Part shown: positions 37,835 to 45,981 of the stretch, piece by piece
Position numbering within the stretch: the first letter of the stretch is position 1
Layout: every line of letters begins with the position of its first letter
The notes under the pieces: model-generated
Told to the model about the DNA's origin: nothing
The model's input: only the letters and a program-made list of their open reading frames with translations
Database searches by the model: none
Made by a program: the position numbers and the translations under genes
Assembly (NCBI RefSeq): GCF_001428895.1
Contig: NZ_LMJA01000030.1
Span: 348,897-412,896, forward strand
Direction: 5' to 3'
DNA: 64,000 nt
Source: Mycobacterium sp. Root265
Lineage (GTDB): Bacteria > Actinomycetota > Actinomycetes > Mycobacteriales > Mycobacteriaceae

Positions 37835-39855
37835 AACCGGCCGCCGCCCCCGCTCATCCCGCCGCCGCTGAACCCGCCGCCGCCGGAGCCGCCGAACGTG
37901 GTGGAACTCCATCCGCCGCCGCCCCCCATACCGCCGCGCAGCGCCCCGGACAGGATGTTGCCGATGATGATGCCGCCGATCATCGCGCCGGTATTGGAGC
38001 CGCCGCCGCCACCGAAACCGCCGTAATTGTTGTACTGCTGTTGGGTTTTGGCGACATCGCTGTTGGCGATCGTCTGGGCCTGCCCGGCGAGCATCGCCGC
38101 TCCGTTGGCGTGCGCGATGGCCTCGGCGATATTGATGCCCTGCTTGTCCTGCGCTGCCTGCAGTTGGCGCACGGCCTCGGCGAGCCGGGTGCGCGCCTCG
38201 GGTCCGATGCTGCCGCGGCGGGTGTCGATGAAATCCGAGACGCCGCGCACCCGGGACTGCGCGGAGAACAAGGCCTGCTCGAACGCCCGGCGCAGCCGTT
38301 CGGCCGCCTCGCGTTCCTCGGCGACGGTGGCCAGCAGCCGGTCCAGATCGGCGTCGGCCTGGGTGAGGGCGGTGAAGGCGCCCAGCGGGTCGGTGTTGCC
38401 GTTGGCCTGCGCCTCGGTCACGGCGCGGGTGGCGGCATCGCGGGCGGCGGTCAGCGCTTCGGTCTCGGCGATGCCGCCCTGAGCCAGCTGGGTGCCGGCG
38501 GCCTTGATGCCGTTCTGGATATCGGTGATCGCGTCGGGCAGCGTCGCGATCGCGCGGTTGATATCGGTGGCGGCACTGTCGATCGCGTCCAGCATGGTCC
38601 TGGCCTGACCGAGCGCGGACTCGGCCGCCCGGATCGAGTCGACCAGCCCGCTCTGGCGTCCCGCCGGCCGCGCCACCAGCGTCCGCGCGTTCGTGATGTT
38701 CTGATCGGCGAATGCCAGCCGGTGCTTGGCGGTTTCGGCATTGTCGGCCACCGAGTGCAGCGCGGCGGGGGAGAACTGCTGATGCAGCCCGGCCAGCGTC
38801 TGCTCGGCCGGCACGATGCGGGCGGTGAGATCGACCATCTGCTGGGTGAGTGCATCCAGGCGGGTGGGGGCATTGATCACCAGATCGCGCAGCTGGGAAA
38901 ACGCCTCGCGCTGCTTGTCCAGTTCGCGATCCGCCTTGGCCGCCGCCACGATCACCCGGGTCAGCAGATCGCGGCGCTGCTGCGGGGTCTCGGGCACCGC
39001 GTCATCGAGGATGTGGCGCACGTTGAACGCCTGGGCCAGCGTCGTCTTGGCGGCGGTCACCGCGGTGCTGAACGGTGCGGTGTCCTTCTCGCCGAACTCC
39101 TCGACGGCCAGCGCCAATTCGTTCTCGCTGGTGCGTACCGCGTTGTCGACCTCGACCACGATGGAGCGGGACAGCTCGTCGAGGGTGTCCAGCGGGACGG
39201 CCGCCAGCGCGGTCGGGTCGGCCGGATCGACGCGCTGTGCGGCCGCGAAATCGGCCTCCCGGCGCTTGCGCTTACGCCGCCGTGACCACAGCAGCAGCCC
39301 GACCACCGCCAGCGCGATGACCGCCAGCATCGCCAGCACCCCGAACCAGTTCAGCTCGGAATCAGAGGATCCCGACGATGTCGAGGACGAGGCGGCGGGC
39401 CCGTCGAGGCCCTGGGCCGCGGCGATCGCCGCCTCGGCCCACTGCTGATCGCGCAGGGCCGGCTCAACCTGATTGCGGCGCAGCGCATCCACATCCACGC
39501 CGCCGGCCGCCGCGGTGGGCGCCAGCAGCGCGTACGCGCGGTCGGTCGTGGCCACCGCCAGCAGCGCGTCGTTGCTGCCGAAATCGCTGGTCCGCATAGT
39601 GGCCCGGGCCCAGTCCGCGGCGGGCGACCCGGAGAACGAGTCCACGTACACGACCCAGAGCCGGACCTTGCGGTCGGTGTAGAGCTTGTCGATCGCGTCG
39701 GTCACCTCGGTCATGTCCGAACCGCTCAGCGCGTTCGCCTCGTCCACCACATAACTGGCCAGCCGGAACGGCGGCTGACCCGCGGCGGCGGGCGCGAGCA
39801 GGAGGCCTGCGGTCAGAACCGCGAGGGCCACACTGAGCAAACGGGCGATACGCAT
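37831..39855 (-). CDS. TPM-domain membrane protein (Rv2345-like)
   Basis: The protein has 674 residues. It has a signal peptide (about 1-26), an extracytoplasmic TPM domain (about 30-150, beginning [13 protein letters not shown]), one transmembrane helix (about 172-192, ending [11 protein letters not shown]), a long Ala/Glu-rich coiled-coil region and a Gly-rich tail ending [14 protein letters not shown] domains occur in proteins for membrane-complex assembly or with phosphatase activity; the bacterial function here is unknown. It is divergent from dgt. Confidence 0.88.
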   Translation of the reverse strand: MRIARLLSVALAVLTAGLLLAPAAAGQPPFRLASYVVDEANALSGSDMTEVTDAIDKLYTDRKVRLWVVYVDSFSGSPAADWARATMRTSDFGSNDALLAVATTDRAYALLAPTAAAGGVDVDALRRNQVEPALRDQQWAEAAIAAAQGLDGPAASSSTSSGSSDSELNWFGVLAMLAVIALAVVGLLLWSRRRKRKRREADFAAAQRVDPADPTALAAVPLDTLDELSRSIVVEVDNAVRTSENELALAVEEFGEKDTAPFSTAVTAAKTTLAQAFNVRHILDDAVPETPQQRRDLLTRVIVAAAKADRELDKQREAFSQLRDLVINAPTRLDALTQQMVDLTARIVPAEQTLAGLHQQFSPAALHSVADNAETAKHRLAFADQNITNARTLVARPAGRQSGLVDSIRAAESALGQARTMLDAIDSAATDINRAIATLPDAITDIQNGIKAAGTQLAQGGIAETEALTAARDAATRAVTEAQANGNTDPLGAFTALTQADADLDRLLATVAEEREAAERLRRAFEQALFSAQSRVRGVSDFIDTRRGSIGPEARTRLAEAVRQLQAAQDKQGINIAEAIAHANGAAMLAGQAQTIANSDVAKTQQQYNNYGGFGGGGGSNTGAMIGGIIIGNILSGALRGGMGGGGGWSSTTFGGSGGGGFSGGGMSGGGGRF

Positions 39856-39936
39856 GCCGTCAATCTAGTGAACACGGGCGCTGTGCGACGGCGGCATGTC
39901 CGAACGGCGGCACCGCTGCTGGCAGACTGTTCGGCG

Positions 39937-41214
39937 GTGGCAACGCAACACGACACATCCGACCCCTACGACGACTTCGACCGGCAGCGGCTGGTGCCCG
40001 AGTCGCCGAAGGGTGCTGCACTGCCCGGAACAGACACCGAGCACCGCACCGCCTTCGCCAGGGACCGCGCCCGCGTGCTGCACTGCGCCGCGCTGCGCAG
40101 GCTCGCCGACAAGACCCAGGTGGTCGGCCCGCGCCACGGTGACACCCCACGCACCCGGCTGACGCACTCCCTGGAGGTGGCCCAGATCGGTCGCGGCATG
40201 GCCGTCGGGCTGGGCTGCGACCCGGACCTGGTCGATCTGGCGGGCTTGGCCCATGACATCGGCCACCCGCCCTACGGGCACAACGGTGAACGCGCGCTCA
40301 ACGAGATCGCCGATGCCTTCGGCGGGTTCGAGGGCAACGCGCAGAATCTGCATATCCTGACCCGGCTGGAACCCAAAGTGCTTGATGCCGAAGGCCGTTC
40401 CGCGGGCCTGAACCTCACCAGGGCGGCGCTGGATGCGGTCACCAAGTATCCGTGGACACGGGCCGAGAACCCCAAGAAGTTCGGTTTCTACACCGAGGAC
40501 ATCGCCGCGGCCACCTGGCTGCGCGACGGGGCGCCCGCCGGGCGGCCGTGCCTGGAAGCCCAGGTGATGGATTGGGCCGATGATGTCGCCTACTCCGTGC
40601 ACGACGTCGAGGACGGCGTCATCTCCGGTCGCATCGACCTGCGGGTGCTCGCCGACAGCGACGCCGCCACCGCGCTGGCCGACCTGGGGGCAAAGGCCTT
40701 CCCGGCGATCAGCCACGACGAACTGCTCGAAGCGTCGTCGAGACTCTCGCAGATGCCGGTCGTCGAGGCGGTCGGCAAGTACGACGGCACCCTGACGGCG
40801 TCGGTGGCCTTGAAGAATCTGACCAGCGAATTCGTCGGCCGCTTCGCCAACGCCGCGATCTCGCAGACCCGTGCCGCTGCCGGCCCCGGACCGTTGCGGC
40901 GGTTCGACACCGACCTGCAGGTCCCCGAACTGGTCCGGGCCGAGGTCGCCGTGCTCAAGATGCTGGCCCTGCAGTTCATCATGTCCGACCACCGTCACCT
41001 GCAGGTGCAGGCCGACCAGCGCACCCTCATCCGGGAGGTCGCGCTCGCGCTGTGGGCGCAGGCGCCCAGCGGTCTGGACCCGCAGTTCGCCCTCGAATTC
41101 TCCGAGGCCGTTGACGACGGAGCCCGTCTGCGCGTGGTGATCGACCAGATCGCGTCCTACACCGAGTCCCGGTTGGAACGAGTGCACGAAGTGCGCTCTC
41201 CCAGGCCCTTGTGA
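39937..41214 (+). CDS. dgt: dGTPase-like HD-domain triphosphohydrolase
   Basis: This 425-residue protein has the HD-domain metal ligands [10 protein letters not shown] and [15 protein letters not shown] and the later [18 protein letters not shown]. Dgt enzymes cleave dNTPs to nucleoside and triphosphate. I chose GTG 39937; residues upstream of it are Arg-rich and not family-like. It is followed after 20 nt by dnaG, as in other mycobacteria, linking dNTP control with replication. Confidence 0.95.
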   Translation: MATQHDTSDPYDDFDRQRLVPESPKGAALPGTDTEHRTAFARDRARVLHCAALRRLADKTQVVGPRHGDTPRTRLTHSLEVAQIGRGMAVGLGCDPDLVDLAGLAHDIGHPPYGHNGERALNEIADAFGGFEGNAQNLHILTRLEPKVLDAEGRSAGLNLTRAALDAVTKYPWTRAENPKKFGFYTEDIAAATWLRDGAPAGRPCLEAQVMDWADDVAYSVHDVEDGVISGRIDLRVLADSDAATALADLGAKAFPAISHDELLEASSRLSQMPVVEAVGKYDGTLTASVALKNLTSEFVGRFANAAISQTRAAAGPGPLRRFDTDLQVPELVRAEVAVLKMLALQFIMSDHRHLQVQADQRTLIREVALALWAQAPSGLDPQFALEFSEAVDDGARLRVVIDQIASYTESRLERVHEVRSPRPL

Positions 41215-41222
41215 TGGGCCGA

Positions 41223-41228
41223 TAGACT
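41223..41228 (+). promoter_or_regulatory. Possible -10 element of dnaG
   Basis: TAGACT ends 6 nt before the dnaG ATG, which would give a leaderless transcript separate from dgt. No clear -35 is visible. Confidence 0.35.
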
Positions 41229-41234
41229 GCCCGG

Positions 41235-43184
41235 ATGGCCGGTATCGACACGTCACGGGGTGGCCGGGGCCGCATCCCCGATCGCGATATCGCCGCCATC
41301 CGCGAACGCGTCCGCATCGAGGACGTGGTGGGCGATTACGTCCAGTTGCGCAAGGCCGGAGTGGACTCCCTCAAGGGCCTCTGCCCGTTCCATGACGAGA
41401 AGTCCCCGTCCTTCCATGTGCGGCCCAACCACGGGCACTTCCACTGCTTCGGCTGCGGTGAGGGCGGCGATGTCTATGCCTTCCTGCAGAAGATCGAACA
41501 CGTCACCTTCGTCGAGGCCGTGGAGCTGCTGGCCGACAAGGTCGGCTACACCGTCACCTACACCGGGGCCTCGGCCACCCACGTGCAGCGCGACCGGGGC
41601 AGCCGTAGCCGGTTGATCGCCGCCAACGCCGCCGCCCAGGAGTTCTACGCCGAGGCGCTGCGCTCCGAGGAGGCCGCCCCGGCCCGCCAGTACCTCATCG
41701 AGCGCAACTTCGACGGCGAGGCCGCCGCCAAGTACGGCTGCGGTTACGCGCCGTCGGGCTGGGACACCCTGACAAAGCACATGCTGCGCAAGGGTTTCGA
41801 GTTCAAGGAGCTGGAAGCGGCCGGGCTGAGCCGTGAAGGCAAGCGCGGTCCGATGGACCGGTTCCACCGTCGGCTGTTGTGGCCCATCCGGGTGTCGTCG
41901 GGGGAGACCATCGGGTTCGGCGCCCGCCGGCTCTTCGACGACGATCACATGGAAGCCAAGTACGTCAATACTCCGGAAACGGTGCTGTACAAGAAGTCTC
42001 ACGTGCTGTTCGGTCTGGATCTGGCCAAGCGCGATATCGCCAAGGGACACCAGGCCGTCGTGGTCGAGGGCTACACCGACGTGATGGCCATGCACCAGGC
42101 CGGGGTGACCACCGCGGTGGCCGCCTGCGGTACCGCCTTCGGTGACGAGCACCTCTCGATGCTGCGCCGACTCATGATGGACGACAACTTCTTCCGCGGT
42201 GAACTCATCTACGTGTTCGACGGTGACGCCGCCGGCCGGGCCGCCGCGGTGAAGGCACTTGAGGGTGAGCAGAACCTGGCCGGGCAGTCGTTCGTCGCCG
42301 TCGCCGCCGACGGGATGGATCCCTGCGATCTGCGGCTGCGTTCCGGTGACGGTGCGCTGCGCGATCTGGTGGCCCGGCGCGCCCCGCTGTTCGAGTTCGC
42401 CATCCGCACCGCGCTGACCGATCACGATCTGGAGAGCGCCGAGGGCCGGGTGTCGGCGCTGCGGCGCTGCGTGCCGATGGTGGCGCGGATCAAGGATCCG
42501 ACCCTGCGCGACGAGTATGCCCGTCAGTTGGCCGGCTGGGTCGGCTGGCAGGACGTCGGCCAGGTGCTGGGCCGGGTCCGTGAGGAAGCCGGCCGCAAGG
42601 GCGGTCGCACCAATGGACGGGGTGCCGCCACCTCGAGCCGTCGCTCCGGAGCCGAAGCGCCGTCCCGGCCTCAGGTGTCGGTGTCGCGCCCCGATCCGAG
42701 GGACCCGATTCTGCGGCCCCAGCGCGAGGCGCTCAAATCTGCGCTGCAGTACCCGGGGCTGGCCGGGCCGGTGTTCGACAGCCTGTCGGTCGAGAGCTTC
42801 ACCCACCCCGCTTACGCGGCGGTGCGCACGGCCATCGCCGCCGCCGGCGGCATGACGTCCGGGCTGTCGGGCGGACAGTGGATCGACACCGTCCGCGATA
42901 TGGCCGGCTCACCCGAGGCGGCCAACCTGATCAATGAGCTGTCCGTGGACGCCATCCGCATCGAGGACGACGAAAAGCTGGCCCGCTACATCTCCGGGGT
43001 GCTGGCCCGCCTGCAGGAAGTGTCGGTGGGCAGGCAGATCGCCGAGGTCAAGTCCAAGCTGCAGCGGATGTCCCCGGTGGACAACAGCGACGAGTACCAC
43101 GCCCTGTTCGGGGACCTGGTGGCCATGGAGACCTATCGCCGTAGCCTGCTGGAGCAGGCCAGCGGTGACGACTTGACTGCATGA
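41235..43184 (+). CDS. dnaG: DnaG primase
   Basis: The protein has 649 residues. It has an N-terminal CHC2 zinc finger (CPFHDEKSPSFHV, then HFHCFGCGEGGD), a central primase core with TOPRIM (VVVEGYTDVMAMHQAG, VFDGDAAGRAA) and a C-terminal helicase-interacting domain after a Ser/Arg-rich linker (about 455-490). It makes RNA primers for replication. Length is close to the mycobacterial norm. Confidence 0.97.
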   Translation: MAGIDTSRGGRGRIPDRDIAAIRERVRIEDVVGDYVQLRKAGVDSLKGLCPFHDEKSPSFHVRPNHGHFHCFGCGEGGDVYAFLQKIEHVTFVEAVELLADKVGYTVTYTGASATHVQRDRGSRSRLIAANAAAQEFYAEALRSEEAAPARQYLIERNFDGEAAAKYGCGYAPSGWDTLTKHMLRKGFEFKELEAAGLSREGKRGPMDRFHRRLLWPIRVSSGETIGFGARRLFDDDHMEAKYVNTPETVLYKKSHVLFGLDLAKRDIAKGHQAVVVEGYTDVMAMHQAGVTTAVAACGTAFGDEHLSMLRRLMMDDNFFRGELIYVFDGDAAGRAAAVKALEGEQNLAGQSFVAVAADGMDPCDLRLRSGDGALRDLVARRAPLFEFAIRTALTDHDLESAEGRVSALRRCVPMVARIKDPTLRDEYARQLAGWVGWQDVGQVLGRVREEAGRKGGRTNGRGAATSSRRSGAEAPSRPQVSVSRPDPRDPILRPQREALKSALQYPGLAGPVFDSLSVESFTHPAYAAVRTAIAAAGGMTSGLSGGQWIDTVRDMAGSPEAANLINELSVDAIRIEDDEKLARYISGVLARLQEVSVGRQIAEVKSKLQRMSPVDNSDEYHALFGDLVAMETYRRSLLEQASGDDLTA

Positions 43185-43241
43185 TCGTGACGCACGCGTT
43201 ACAGTAAGTGCGCAGTTAATTGACACCGAAAGGCAACACCC

Positions 43242-43529
43242 GTGGCATCGCTGAGCATTCAGAAGCGCAGGTTCCTGGTGGTCGGCGCTTTTGCCGCGGC
43301 GGTTGCGGCCCCCGTGCTGGCCCTGTCGGCGGCTCCGGCGGCATCGGTTCAGGCCGGCCCGGCCTGCCTGGCCTGGTTCGGTAACAAAGAGGACGGCAAC
43401 TGCCTGTCCACCTCCAACGGCAACGGGATTGCCGTGGGCACTCCCGGCGCCGGCATCTGCAACGGCGGTTTCTGCACCTCGCCGATCCTCCCGGGCAACA
43501 CCTGGAACACCAACATCCCGTTCGGCTGA
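43242..43529 (+). CDS. Small exported Cys-containing protein (Rv2342-like)
   Basis: This 95-residue protein has an Arg/Lys start (SIQKRRFLVVGAFAAAVAAP) and a signal peptide ending near SVQA. The mature part is about 58 residues with four Cys (PACLAWF, GNCLST, ICNGGFC), likely two disulfides, and many Gly/Asn. It lies after dnaG and before asnT, the position of Rv2342. Function is unknown. GTG 43242 follows AAAGGCAA. Confidence 0.8.
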   Translation: MASLSIQKRRFLVVGAFAAAVAAPVLALSAAPAASVQAGPACLAWFGNKEDGNCLSTSNGNGIAVGTPGAGICNGGFCTSPILPGNTWNTNIPFG

Positions 43530-43530
43530 G

Positions 43531-43806
43531 CTAGAAGCTCTTTCCGTTCTGCGGGTTCGGCGTCTCGACGTCGACCTGCTCGGGGTGCAGCACCGAAGTC
43601 TCGGCGTCGATCGCCGTCAATCTCACCATCGCCGGATCGGGTGACACCCGGTCGGCCACCTTGCGGCGCCCGGCGTCGAGCACGGCCTTGGTCGCCGGGT
43701 TCTCGGTGACCGCCTTATAGGTGGCAGAGATCTGCTCGTATCGGCGCCGGCCCGCTTTCGCGCCCAACACATAGCCGACCCCCAGCACGAACACGAACCG
43801 GAACAC
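43531..43806 (-). CDS. YtxH-like small membrane-anchored protein
   Basis: This 91-residue protein has a single N-terminal hydrophobic segment followed by YVLGAKAGRRRYEQI, the pattern of YtxH-like actinobacterial proteins, and a charged soluble tail. The start is GTG 43806 preceded by GAGGGGAG. Its stop is 1 nt from the stop of the opposite gene. Function unknown. Confidence 0.75.
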   Translation of the reverse strand: MFRFVFVLGVGYVLGAKAGRRRYEQISATYKAVTENPATKAVLDAGRRKVADRVSPDPAMVRLTAIDAETSVLHPEQVDVETPNPQNGKSF

Positions 43807-43936
43807 AGAGCTCCCCTCACGGTGACAGCAGAATGCTTATATCCTGCCTCACGCACCCGGGTTCGTGCCGAACGGGCTTCTGACGTGGCGATTCGGGGGC
43901 AGCCGGGTGCATGCGCTAAAGTCTGTTCCGCATCAT

Positions 43937-44009
43937 TCCCCTGTAGCTCAATTGGCAGAGCTTCCGACTGTTAATCGGACGGTTGATGGTTCGAGTCCAT
44001 CCGGGGGAG
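43937..44009 (+). tRNA. asnT: tRNA-Asn (GTT)
   Basis: This 73-nt cloverleaf has acceptor TCCCCTG/CGGGGGA with one G-T pair, D arm GCTC/GAGC, anticodon stem TCCGA/TCGGA with loop CTGTTAA (anticodon GTT) and T arm GATGG-TTCGAGT-CCATC. CCA is not encoded. It reads Asn codons AAC/AAT. Confidence 0.97.
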
Positions 44010-44014
44010 CAACA

Positions 44015-44058
44015 CAGGCCGGCGCGGAAGCGCTGGCCTGAGTGCTTTCTGGGGCACT
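44015..44058 (+). terminator. Two hairpins after tRNA-Asn
   Basis: An 11-bp stem CAGGCCGGCGC/GCGCTGGCCTG (44015-44040, loop GGAA, one G-T pair) is followed directly by AGTGC/GCACT (44041-44058) containing TTTCT in its loop. This probably ends the tRNA transcript. Confidence 0.65.
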
Positions 44059-44071
44059 GAAAGGCCCGGGG

Positions 44072-44731
44072 CTAGGCGATCCTGCCGGCGGCGGCCGCTG
44101 CTGCCGCGTCGGTCAGGCCGTTATAGGGATAGGTCGCATGGGCCAGTGACCCCAGCAGCGACGTCGGCGAACCGTCGCAGACGCTGTCGGCGGGTGCGCA
44201 CAGATCCAGCGACTTGCCCGCGTACGCCGGTGCGATGTTGGCGGCCGGGGCACCGTACTGGGCCAGCAGCCCCGCCGACGGTTTTCCGAACAGCACCAGC
44301 CCGGCGACATGGTCCTGCACATCGGCGGGGAGGTCCGCGGTGGCGAAGGTGGCAACCGCCGCGCCCTGGGAGTAGCCGCCGACGATGAGCTTGGTGTTCG
44401 GGCATCCCGCGACCGTCGACCGAATTCGCGCTGCGGCGTCGCCGACACCGTCGAACATCGTGGCGGGGAAGACCGCCCGATTGTCGAAATCCCCGGTGGC
44501 CGGATAGTTCACCGGGTAGACGCCGATGGACTTACCGGGGGACTGCGCGCGCAGCGCATCGACGAACGCCTGGCCGGTGGTGCCGAGACCGGGCGGCTCA
44601 TCACTGCCGCGGGCGAACACCACCTCGGCATCGGAGCACGGTTCGGCGGCGGCGACCGGAGGGCCGATTGCCAGCCCCGAAGCGGCCAGCGCGCCGACGA
44701 CGACCAACCGGCGCATATGACGTAACCCCAT
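44072..44731 (-). CDS. Secreted cutinase-family serine esterase
   Basis: This 219-residue exported alpha/beta hydrolase has a signal peptide (about 1-33, ending AAAEP), the nucleophile motif GGYSQGAAVA, a Cys-flanked Asp region LCAPADSVCDG and a His in LAHATYPYNG. The family (CFP21-like/Cut proteins) hydrolyses esters or phospholipids outside the cell. The Cys pairs suggest two disulfides. Start taken at ATG 44731; ATG 44716 is also possible. Its start region is divergent from the next lipoprotein. Confidence 0.9.
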   Translation of the reverse strand: MGLRHMRRLVVVGALAASGLAIGPPVAAAEPCSDAEVVFARGSDEPPGLGTTGQAFVDALRAQSPGKSIGVYPVNYPATGDFDNRAVFPATMFDGVGDAAARIRSTVAGCPNTKLIVGGYSQGAAVATFATADLPADVQDHVAGLVLFGKPSAGLLAQYGAPAANIAPAYAGKSLDLCAPADSVCDGSPTSLLGSLAHATYPYNGLTDAAAAAAAGRIA

Positions 44732-44846
44732 GGTTCGGAGGCTACTCGGAGTGTTCGCTGAGCGCATCGGGTCGAATGTGTCGTTATCGGGCACGCTGCC
44801 CGCGGGTCAAGGGAGAGCCGATATTTCACTCCGTAAGCTCACAGCC

Positions 44847-45332
44847 ATGCGGCTCACGCGGATTGCCTCAGCCCTCGCGGCCCTCATGTTCGTCCTGGCC
44901 TCGTGCGGATGGAGCCCACCGAACTCGGCACCGCAGTCCGCGTCGGACTGTCCGGTTGAGGACACTCCCACCGCCGAGACGGTGAAGACCGCCGTGCAGA
45001 AGGTAGGCGAGCGGTGGACGGAAACCGACCGCGGTCACACCGGAGACTGCCGTCTGCACTGGGTGGTCATCGGCACCGGGGACACCGCGCAGGACGCCGC
45101 CGTGCAGGTGCTGTTCTTCGACCGCGACAAGCCGCTCGGCCCACCCACCCCGCGGCCCCGCCCGTACACCACCGTGGTGCCGTTGGGCGAGAAGATCGCC
45201 ACGGTGCAGTACCAGTGGCTGCGGGGCCAGGACAAGCCGTGCTGCCCGACCGGGATCGCTCAGGTGCGCTTCGAGATCGGCGAGGACGGCGCGCTCAAGG
45301 CGCTGGATCCGATCCCGACTCCGGCCCCGTAG
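44847..45332 (+). CDS. LppP/LprE-family lipoprotein
   Basis: This 161-residue protein has a signal peptide and lipobox LASC (Cys19), and family-like elements: HWVVIGTGDTAQDAAVQVLFFDRDKPLG, then TVQYQWLRGQDKPCCPTG. Mycobacterial members sit on the cell envelope; function is unknown. The in-frame region upstream of ATG 44847 is not family-like. The 3' end overlaps the convergent tetR gene by 38 nt. Confidence 0.85.
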   Translation: MRLTRIASALAALMFVLASCGWSPPNSAPQSASDCPVEDTPTAETVKTAVQKVGERWTETDRGHTGDCRLHWVVIGTGDTAQDAAVQVLFFDRDKPLGPPTPRPRPYTTVVPLGEKIATVQYQWLRGQDKPCCPTGIAQVRFEIGEDGALKALDPIPTPAP

Positions 45333-45891
45333 CGGCGACCTTCAGCTCGTAGAGCTCGATGAGCGCGTCCTCGACGTGCTGCAGCGGCTCTGCCGACTTG
45401 GTGGCCTGGCACACGACGATCGCTCCCTCGACCGCGGACACGGTGACGCTGGCCAGTCGCGCGGCGTCCTCGGCGCTGACATCGGCGGCCTCCAGATGGG
45501 CGGCGAGCCGGCGTTGCCAGTCGAGGAACACCGCCCCGGCATTGTCGGCGGCCACATCGGCCTCCGACCGGCCCAGCGCGGCGGCCACGATCGGGCATCC
45601 GGACAGAAAAGCACTGTCGGTGAGGGTGTCCCGCCACGCAGCGACGAAGGCCCGCACCGCGGGAACCGGGCCGAGCGTGGCGGCCAGGTGGTCGATGGCA
45701 TCGCCGGTGTAGCGGCCGGCGGCCAGGGTGGCATCGGCGACGAGTTCGGCCTTGCCGCCGGGGAAATTCAGGTACAGCGACCGGCGCGCGGTGCCGCTGA
45801 GCTCCAGTAACAGCGACAGTCCGGTGCCGGCGACGCCGTTGCGCCGGATCAGATCGATGGCACTGGTGACGAGTCGATCGCGCGCCTTCAT
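45295..45891 (-). CDS. TetR-family repressor, probable regulator of mmpL
   Basis: The protein has 198 residues. Its N-terminal helix-turn-helix is TGLSLLLELSGTARRSLYLNFPGGKAEL, followed by the helical ligand domain. It is divergently transcribed from the mmpL gene, and the 90-bp region between them holds two palindromes. That arrangement is typical of a local repressor of an export gene. Ligand unknown. Confidence 0.9.
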   Translation of the reverse strand: MKARDRLVTSAIDLIRRNGVAGTGLSLLLELSGTARRSLYLNFPGGKAELVADATLAAGRYTGDAIDHLAATLGPVPAVRAFVAAWRDTLTDSAFLSGCPIVAAALGRSEADVAADNAGAVFLDWQRRLAAHLEAADVSAEDAARLASVTVSAVEGAIVVCQATKSAEPLQHVEDALIELYELKVAATGPESGSDPAP

Positions 45892-45911
45892 GGGAGCCTC
45901 TCTTGCGGTGT

Positions 45912-45961
45912 ACTGATCAGTCTACTAACGTCTGCCCGGTCTTGTAGACCATTTGGTCTAC
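45912..45961. promoter_or_regulatory. Two palindromes between tetR and mmpL
   Basis: ACTGATCAGT (45912-45921) is a perfect 10-bp palindrome. GTAGACCA-TT-TGGTCTAC (45944-45961) is a perfect inverted repeat with 8-bp arms, 20 bp before the mmpL ATG. The second has the size of a TetR operator; the first could be a second site for the tetR promoter. Confidence 0.65.
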
Positions 45962-45981
45962 GAAGTGCCGAGGGGGCAGCG

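Noticed and set aside
38041-39285. Plus-strand open frame of 414 codons opposite the TPM gene
   Set aside because: The opposite strand has a clear signal peptide, TPM domain and membrane helix; this frame has low-complexity Gly/Arg/Leu composition.
43173-43205. Promoter TTGACT/TACAGT before the small exported protein gene
   Set aside because: The spacer would be 21 nt, too long for a normal SigA promoter.
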